Below, one piece after another: positions 58,876 to 64,000 of a stretch of 64,000 bases of DNA. The notes under the pieces were generated by a model. That model did no database searches and was not told the origin of the DNA. It was given only the letters and a program-made list of their open reading frames with translations. The DNA comes from MGIIa-L3 sp11892u (lineage in GTDB: Archaea > Thermoplasmatota > Poseidoniia > Poseidoniales > Poseidoniaceae): assembly GCA_965659685.1 (NCBI GenBank), contig CBFHXB010000001.1:62001-126000 (forward strand). The letters are read 5' to 3'. The stretch's first letter is position 1. Each line of letters begins with the position of its first letter. A program made the translations under genes and the position numbers.

Positions 58876-60804
58876 TCAGGGTGCCGGTGGGTGAGGTCCA
58901 CCTGAGCGGCGGCTAAGGGCGGCTCCAAAGAGGCAGAGGATGCCCATCCCAACACCGGGTCCTGGCACGCCCCGAGCTTTTTCATCCGAGGCATCAGATG
59001 GCTCGGGTTCCGTTGTTTCCTCCGCTGCGATGTCGACCGTGAACGTGAGGGAGGAGGAGCCGCCAGAAGCGTCTTCGGCGGTGACCGTGATCGTGTACTC
59101 CTCGACACCTTGCTGTTCGCAGGCGATGGTTCGAACGTCCGCTTCCCACACCATGCCTTCCAAGCGTATGTCGGACGACGAGGCGCCGCAAAGGCGCCAG
59201 GACAGGCTGAGCGTCTCGCCTTCTGGGTCGTAGACTTCTCCGGCAACGATGATGCTGGTTCCCAGCGCGTTCACCGTCCCGTTCGAACCGTCCAGTCCTC
59301 GGGTCAGGGTCAGGGACGGCGGTGTGTTTGGCAATTCAATTCCAAGGTTGATCCGGGCATCAGCGGCCAACCAGCCTCCGCCTGTGAGGCGATATTCCCA
59401 GACCAATCCGCCAGGACGCAGCCCCTGAGTCGTGTGGTCGAACATGGTCGGCCCGGTGACCGGCATGCTGATTTTCGCCGTGCTCCTTTCGTCCTGAACA
59501 AGGTTGGCTGCCAAGGTGTATCCAGTGGATCCCTCGGGTGTGATGTCCACCACAACGTGTTGGTTGTCGTCCAGGCTCGCGTTCATCTCGAAGGGAACCG
59601 CGCCGTACCACATGCGGCTGTCTTCGGAGACCTTGCCGTACCCGTCCACGGCTGAACACAGGACTTCGCCTTCGCGGGTGAGGCCTCGGTGCAGGGTGGG
59701 TGCTTCGCCGATGTCATGGGTGATGTTCCAGCCGTTGGACTCCTCGCATTCGAGGTGCCACCCGTGCCGGTCGGTGACCCAAAGCGCCACTTCGCTTGCG
59801 CTGAGGTCGACCGTCTCCGCGTTCGGGGGCATTGCGATCCGGGTTCCGTTGTCGGGTGCGTTGCTCATCCACTCTGGCGGATCGTTGATTGTCAGGTCCT
59901 CCGTGGTGAAATCAAGGAACAATTCCCGTTCCATCGGGTAGGAAGATTCCGGATAATCCAGTTCAAGCTCGACGACCAGGTTGCCGTTTTCAGTCCGGTT
60001 CATCACGGGAGCGGGCACCTCGGTGTTGGAGACGCCATCGTCCAGCACCGCCCATCCGCCGAGGACGAGGCCGGGCACGGGGGGGAAGGTCAACACCATG
60101 CCCGCGCGGGTCATGTTGGTGGTCACGATGGAGAGGCTGAAGGCTTCATCCGCTGGATTTTCAATGGCATCGAAACCGGCGTTGTTCGATTCGCCTTCAT
60201 CGATCAACAGATCGATTTCGGTTGCTTCAGTGGCGGAGACAGGGACTTCTCGGCAATTGTTCGTGGTGCCAAAGGTTGCGCATTTCCGGTTTTGCGGGTG
60301 GTCTTCAGGGACCAAGTTCCGCTCGTCAAGGGCGATGCCGTTCTCGATGAATTTCACCACGTTGGGTGCATCGGTGCGGTCGCGAACGGCATCCCCTTCA
60401 TGGAAGGCCATGCGGGTGTCCATGTCTGCAATGCAATCAGGGCCCACGGAACGAACGGCTTCTCGCTCGTCGGTGGAAAGCCACGAATCGTTCCCTCCGG
60501 GAATTCCATCGAAGAGGCCGTCCAAATCCGTGCGAACGGCAGAGGCCCGTGCATCGGCTGCGTACGCGGTGGCGGTAATGGCAGCACCGGACCATGCGCC
60601 GTCGATCTGCACGTCGAAGTCAGCTCGATCGTAACTGAAGAGATCTTCAAAGGTCATGCCGGAGCAGTTGACGTCGGTCAGTTGCCGCCCTTCCGTGGTC
60701 ATGACTTCTTGCGGTTCGTTCAACGGCTCCTCAGGACCCGACAACGGTACGGTGCACAAGAGCAAGAGCGAGAGGAGGACCCAAGCCGTGAAACGGGTGG
60801 TCAT
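58876..60804 (-). CDS. Secreted surface protein with possible C-terminal sorting signal
   Basis: 642 residues. Signal peptide FTAWVLLSLLLLCTVPLSG at the N terminus. A calcium-type loop (DLDGLFDGIPGGNDSWLSTDE, near residue 95-115) and several beta domains follow; the last, about 505-600, is Ig/cadherin-like (PSLTLTRGLDGSNGTVNALG..EVYDPEGETLSLSWRLCG). The C terminus has VPGPG (613-617), a short hydrophobic stretch VGMGILCLFGAAL and RR, resembling archaeal PGF-CTERM-like tripartite signals. Many N-x-S/T sites. Ligand unknown. Its stop lies 38 bases from the Gar1-like start on the same strand. Confidence 0.75.
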   Translation of the reverse strand: MTTRFTAWVLLSLLLLCTVPLSGPEEPLNEPQEVMTTEGRQLTDVNCSGMTFEDLFSYDRADFDVQIDGAWSGAAITATAYAADARASAVRTDLDGLFDGIPGGNDSWLSTDEREAVRSVGPDCIADMDTRMAFHEGDAVRDRTDAPNVVKFIENGIALDERNLVPEDHPQNRKCATFGTTNNCREVPVSATEATEIDLLIDEGESNNAGFDAIENPADEAFSLSIVTTNMTRAGMVLTFPPVPGLVLGGWAVLDDGVSNTEVPAPVMNRTENGNLVVELELDYPESSYPMERELFLDFTTEDLTINDPPEWMSNAPDNGTRIAMPPNAETVDLSASEVALWVTDRHGWHLECEESNGWNITHDIGEAPTLHRGLTREGEVLCSAVDGYGKVSEDSRMWYGAVPFEMNASLDDNQHVVVDITPEGSTGYTLAANLVQDERSTAKISMPVTGPTMFDHTTQGLRPGGLVWEYRLTGGGWLAADARINLGIELPNTPPSLTLTRGLDGSNGTVNALGTSIIVAGEVYDPEGETLSLSWRLCGASSSDIRLEGMVWEADVRTIACEQQGVEEYTITVTAEDASGGSSSLTFTVDIAAEETTEPEPSDASDEKARGVPGPGVGMGILCLFGAALSRRSGGPHPPAP

Positions 60805-60848
60805 GGTGGTTGCAGGGCCCCTTTATGCTTGAATGCTCGCCAACATCC

Positions 60849-61679
60849 TCAGGGGACGAGGCCTTCCATTCGGCGTTGGAACCACCAAAGAGGCAGAACG
60901 GTCCAGGCCACGGCAGCGACGATTACCGGGCCGGCGCCAAGGCCCCGGTCCACGTTTTCCAACCGCAGTTCGAGCAGATGATGGTACACACCGTTTGGAG
61001 AAAGCAAGTCCACCACCGCTTCAAATTGCACCCACTGGGCATTTGCCGTTGAGCCAACCTCGATGCCGGCCAATCCTGCCAGCACGCTGGTCACGAGGAG
61101 CCAGAGCATCGTGAACAGGAACCAGACGCCGACGCCGAACGCGATGGCCGTTCCTTGGTCCCGTGCATACGAGGAGGCCAGCAGTGCAATGGTGGTGTAC
61201 CATGTGACCACCAGCATCGTCGAGCCGAGAAAAACGATCGAGTCGCCGAATGAAGCCCAAGCTCCCGTGCGGATTCGGATGATGACGATCGCCACCACCG
61301 CCAGGGCCATCACCGGCAAGGTGGTGACCATCAGATGGCTTGCTGCGATTACGGTGGCTTGACCGCGCCGACCCATGCCGCGTCCCAAATGCACCTCAAG
61401 CACGCCTGAGGCCCGGTCCCGGCTGACCCCGTCCCATGCGTACAGGACGGCTGCGAGGGTGGCGGTCAGCAGAACGAAGAGGCTGGACACGAACAACATC
61501 TGCATTGGGGTGTCCAGAGGAATGTCTGCCGGGAGGGTGGTGTTTGGGTCGGAGAGCCCCCACGCTGCACCGGGAATGGCCAGAATGAGCAGGGGCAAGG
61601 CCACCACCGTTCGTGTGGACATCCATTGACGTGCTGCACGACGTCCGGTGAGCCATGCCACGCGTGCAGATGGGCTCAT
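60849..61679 (-). CDS. ABC-2 type transporter permease, NosY-like
   Basis: 276 residues with about six membrane helices. It has the short conserved loop YAWDGVSRDRASGVLEVHLGRGMGRRG seen in part as DGVSRDRASGVLE, typical of NosY/ABC-2 permeases (usually ..D.v..Er..gtl..LLs.P..R). Its ATG overlaps the ATPase stop by four bases. The pair forms an exporter; substrate unknown. No NosD/NosF partner or copper gene is adjacent. Confidence 0.85.
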   Translation of the reverse strand: MSPSARVAWLTGRRAARQWMSTRTVVALPLLILAIPGAAWGLSDPNTTLPADIPLDTPMQMLFVSSLFVLLTATLAAVLYAWDGVSRDRASGVLEVHLGRGMGRRGQATVIAASHLMVTTLPVMALAVVAIVIIRIRTGAWASFGDSIVFLGSTMLVVTWYTTIALLASSYARDQGTAIAFGVGVWFLFTMLWLLVTSVLAGLAGIEVGSTANAQWVQFEAVVDLLSPNGVYHHLLELRLENVDRGLGAGPVIVAAVAWTVLPLWWFQRRMEGLVP

Positions 61680-62590
61680 TCTTCTTCCCCCCTTGTGGCG
61701 CGGTCGAGCAGATCGGCGAGGTTCACCTTGCGGCGACCATGTTCAATCACGCTGGCTGAGCCGATGGAACCCATCAGCGAGGCCGTCAGCCTCGGCCCTC
61801 GGATGCGCCACCGTCCTTGGCCAAGGTCCTCGACCTCCGCCTCCACGTCAGGTCGCTCACCTTCGACGATGGTTTCCCATGGCCGTTCAAGGCCAAGTTC
61901 GTCGGCCAAACCGTCCGCCGGCCCTTCAGCGATGAGCCGACCACGGTCGAGAAGCAACAAGCGGTCGACCACGCCCTCGAGTTGGTGGAGGTGGTGGGAG
62001 GAAATGACCACGCTCACGCCCCGCTGAGCCAGCCGCGTCAGGACGCGGGTCAGGCTGCGTGCTGCCGCGGGGTCCAGCCCGTTATAGGGCTCATCCAGAA
62101 GCAGCACGTCCGGGCTACCGAGCATCGCCGAAGCCAAAGTCAGGCGCTGACGCATGCCTTGGCTGAGTGCGTCCAGGGGGAGCATCGTTTGCTCTTGCAG
62201 ACCAACAAGCCGAATTGCGCCTTCCACCAAATCAAGCCGCCCACCGTCCATGACCGCCAGTTCTTGGAGCATGGCGAGGGGCGTCCGTGTGCCTTGCCAG
62301 CGCACCTGTTCAGGCATGTGTCCAATCATCTTGCGCAAGGCATGCGCGGGCTGTGGTGTACCTTTCCGGTCCAACACCCGGCCATCTTGCACCGTGAGGA
62401 TGCCGGCCATGACCTTGAGCAGGGTCGATTTTCCTGCCCCATTCCGTCCCACCAGGCCGATGAGTTCGCCTTCACCAAGGCTGAGGTCGATCGCATGGAT
62501 CCCGGGGCCGAACCTCCGGCGAAAGCGTCGATGGGGGTCGGGGACGAGGTGACGAAAGGTGACGCCTTCGAGTTGAAGCGTCACCTGCAT
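61676..62590 (-). CDS. ABC transporter ATP-binding protein
   Basis: 304 residues. Walker A GLVGRNGAGKST, signature LSQGMRQRLTLA, Walker B DVLLLDEPYNGLDP and the switch His in VISSHH are all intact. The C-terminal 80 residues extend beyond the nucleotide-binding domain, as in ABC-2 ATPases for drugs, lipids or copper maturation. An insertion near the start (HRRFRRRFGPGIHAIDLSL) is basic. GAGGA precedes the ATG by about eight bases. Translationally coupled to the permease. Confidence 0.92.
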   Translation of the reverse strand: MQVTLQLEGVTFRHLVPDPHRRFRRRFGPGIHAIDLSLGEGELIGLVGRNGAGKSTLLKVMAGILTVQDGRVLDRKGTPQPAHALRKMIGHMPEQVRWQGTRTPLAMLQELAVMDGGRLDLVEGAIRLVGLQEQTMLPLDALSQGMRQRLTLASAMLGSPDVLLLDEPYNGLDPAAARSLTRVLTRLAQRGVSVVISSHHLHQLEGVVDRLLLLDRGRLIAEGPADGLADELGLERPWETIVEGERPDVEAEVEDLGQGRWRIRGPRLTASLMGSIGSASVIEHGRRKVNLADLLDRATRGEEE

Positions 62591-62601
62591 GGACCGTCCT
62601 C

Positions 62602-63585
62602 ATGCGAGCCATGAAGGCCGCAGGCTTGAACGTTGGTGGGGCGCACCAGACGTCGAAGGTCATGTTGGATTGGCTCCCTATGCTCGTGATGCTGGCCTGT
62701 GTGGTTGGCGTCGACCTCTTGGTCGCATGGCGCACAGCGGCCAAGGATTCAGAGGCTGCATCAGGGGTCTTTTGGCGCTTCGAGGGCGATCGCCGTGTGC
62801 GATCCCTTTTGCTCTTAGGGCTTATTGTGGCGTGGTGGGTGCTGCCAGGGGGCTGGTTGTTGGTCGGTGCAGGGTGCTTTCTCCTCTCTTGGCTGAGCCC
62901 TGCAGGCCGCGCCGCGTGGACGGATGAACGCCTCCCACGTTGGGGGATGGTGGCATCGGTCTTGCTCGGTTTCCTCCTTGTCGGCTTTCTCCCTCCACCG
63001 GCACCAACGACGGTGGCTTCCTTTGGTGAGCCAATCGAAGCCATGGAGGATCAAGGCTTGCCTTGGCCCCACCTCGTCGAACGCCATCATCTGTTGACGG
63101 GTGACCGTGACGGGGTTGACGTCGCGGTGGTGACCGTTTCGAGCATGCGCATACCGTGGCAGGGAGCAGACGCAGGCATGTCGGGTGGTGTTCTTGTCCT
63201 CGGCGACATAATCAACATGGCCGAGCGGGAAATGCGGGATGCCGTGCTGTTGTTGACGGAATCCGCGCCCCTTCCAGTTCCCGTGGACGGGGACACCCTC
63301 GGCCTCAAGCCTGTCGCGGGGGAAGCGTCGACCAACGCTTACCGGTTGGACGGCGAATTGACGAAATTGGCCTTCCGTCGTTGGGACGTGACCTCGGATT
63401 TGACGACGAGCGGTGATGGGGTGAATATCGGCGAAGTGGTGCTCATCGCCGCACCAGCGAGCAGTGCTGGCTGCTTGGAATTGCTCACCGTCGTGCGGCC
63501 AGTCGGTCACCCGGCGTTGGCCTCCGATCCGATGGCTGAAGCGGAAGTGGAAGCGTGGTGGGCGGCGAAAGTGGCCAAAGTTTAG
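62602..63585 (+). CDS. Hypothetical membrane protein with extracytoplasmic domain
   Basis: 327 residues if the ATG at 62602 is used; ATGs at 62611 and 62662 are alternatives. Three or four membrane helices in the first 135 residues (LPMLVMLACVVGVDLLVAW, LLLLGLIVAWWVLPGGWLLV, MVASVLLGFLLVGFLPPP) precede a soluble domain of about 190 residues with no recognised family (WPHLVERHHLLTGDRDGVDV, GGVLVLGDIINM). Divergent from the ABC ATPase with an 11-base gap at most. Confidence 0.65.
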   Translation: MRAMKAAGLNVGGAHQTSKVMLDWLPMLVMLACVVGVDLLVAWRTAAKDSEAASGVFWRFEGDRRVRSLLLLGLIVAWWVLPGGWLLVGAGCFLLSWLSPAGRAAWTDERLPRWGMVASVLLGFLLVGFLPPPAPTTVASFGEPIEAMEDQGLPWPHLVERHHLLTGDRDGVDVAVVTVSSMRIPWQGADAGMSGGVLVLGDIINMAEREMRDAVLLLTESAPLPVPVDGDTLGLKPVAGEASTNAYRLDGELTKLAFRRWDVTSDLTTSGDGVNIGEVVLIAAPASSAGCLELLTVVRPVGHPALASDPMAEAEVEAWWAAKVAKV

Positions 63586-63621
63586 GGCGAACGAAACTTC
63601 ATATGCAACCGACTTTTCGGG

Positions 63622-63641
63622 TGACCTAAATTAGTAGGTCA
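63622..63641. promoter_or_regulatory. Perfect inverted repeat overlapping the expected start site of the binding-protein gene
   Basis: TGACCTA-AATTAG-TAGGTCA: perfect 7-bp arms around six bases, ending five bases before the ATG at 63646. TTCATATG at 63598-63605 is the likely TATA box, which would place the transcription start within this repeat, as expected for a repressor operator. The repressor is unknown. Confidence 0.55.
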
Positions 63642-63645
63642 TCGA

Positions 63646-64000
63646 ATGAAGTTCAAACGGCCAAAAACGAAAGCACCGACACTCAAAGCGGCTTTTTTGT
63701 TTGGCCTTCTCCTGCTCATGCCATTGGCCGGATGCCTTGGAACGGACGAAGGCACCGACGACGAGCGAGACACCTTGGTGATCGCCTACGAGGTTCGCGA
63801 CGACTATGCGACCTTCGACGAGAACCCTCAAGCGCTTGCAGAGTACCTCTCCGAGGTGCTTGACATGGACGTCGAGCTCTACAACACCCAATCCGAGGGT
63901 GCGATGCTGGAAGCGCTTCGCTTTGGCAACGCGGACATCGCCATCCTCGACGGTGGAGCCGCCTGGGTCGGCTGGCAACAGTACGACTTGGAGGTCCTTG
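63646..64000 (+). CDS. PhnD-like ABC substrate-binding lipoprotein, 3' end cut off by window edge
   Basis: 118 residues visible; no stop before the window ends. A lipoprotein signal (FLFGLLLLMPLAGC, lipobox LAGC) anchors it outside the membrane. The mature part starts TLVIAYEVRDDYATFDENPQ and continues ALAEYLSEVLDMDVELYNTQ, then EALRFGNADIAILDGGAAWV, the pattern of phosphonate/phosphate-ester binding proteins (PhnD type, with the xxDIAxxxxxA segment). Substrate could be phosphonate, phosphite or another anion. An operator-like inverted repeat precedes it. The transport partners would lie downstream. Confidence 0.8.
   Translation, partial: MKFKRPKTKAPTLKAAFLFGLLLLMPLAGCLGTDEGTDDERDTLVIAYEVRDDYATFDENPQALAEYLSEVLDMDVELYNTQSEGAMLEALRFGNADIAILDGGAAWVGWQQYDLEVL

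Noticed and set aside
57557..58894. Long plus-strand open frame (445 codons) rich in Ala, Thr, Val and Ser
   Set aside because: It is the antisense of the RGG tail and zinc fingers. The minus-strand product has three perfect zinc fingers and a coherent start, whereas this one is a mirror of the repeats.
1..64000. Mobile element, prophage or defence island
   Set aside because: No transposase, integrase, phage structural gene, restriction enzyme or terminal inverted repeats were found; the genes look like core chromosome.

Overview
The window reads as about 60% GC chromosomal DNA of an archaeon, most likely a planktonic marine Euryarchaeote of the Marine Group II / Candidatus Poseidoniales type. 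That placement is an inference. It rests on an archaeal/eukaryotic-type NFACT (RqcH/NEMF) protein, a fused-subunit 2-oxoacid:ferredoxin oxidoreductase, TATA-like boxes centred about 24-28 bases before many start codons with no leader, giant secreted proteins with thrombospondin-3 and FG-GAP repeats, and very tight packing. No gap between genes exceeds about 200 bases. No insertion sequence, integrase, CRISPR array or rRNA was seen. Two tRNA genes are present: Phe(GAA) and Gln(CUG).

Layout. 1-2.7 kb: 3' part of a PKD/Ig-repeat surface protein. 2.7-16.7 kb: a glycosyltransferase followed by a light and oxygen defence neighbourhood. It holds phytoene synthase and phytoene desaturase, a CarF/TMEM189-type lipid desaturase, a UbiB-like kinase, a TrmB-family regulator, a peroxiredoxin, GTP cyclohydrolase II, a class II photolyase, a DUF523/DUF1722 protein, a SRPBCC-SDR fusion, a DUF4105 membrane protein and thiamine pyrophosphokinase. 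16.8-24.6 kb: a giant calcium-repeat surface protein and an EF-hand/zinc-ribbon companion. 24.6-33.8 kb: two peptidase-family proteins, a glycosyltransferase, a membrane protein-moaB-pyrC operon, tRNA-Phe and a bacterial-type RNase PH. 33.9-44.6 kb: thiolase, free-methionine sulfoxide reductase, RqcH, a Nudix/metallo-beta-lactamase fusion, tRNA-Gln, a DUF2135 protein and korAB. 44.7-64 kb: a membrane cyclophilin, aconitase, a second giant FG-GAP surface protein, a TPR membrane protein, a Gar1-like protein fused to RanBP2 zinc fingers and a long RGG tail, another surface protein, a NosY-type ABC exporter, and the start of a PhnD-like binding lipoprotein.

How the genes fit together. Aconitase, KorAB and thiolase are central aerobic carbon metabolism of a heterotroph. 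The carotenoid, photolyase, peroxiredoxin and flavin genes suit life in sunlit water. The large secreted proteins and the two glycosyltransferases point to a cell surface built for binding or degrading particles or polymers. The least expected items are the Gar1-RanBP2-RGG protein, a short cytoplasmic QGY motif shared by otherwise unrelated membrane proteins, the CarF-like desaturase beside carotenoid genes, and perfect inverted repeats in promoter regions.
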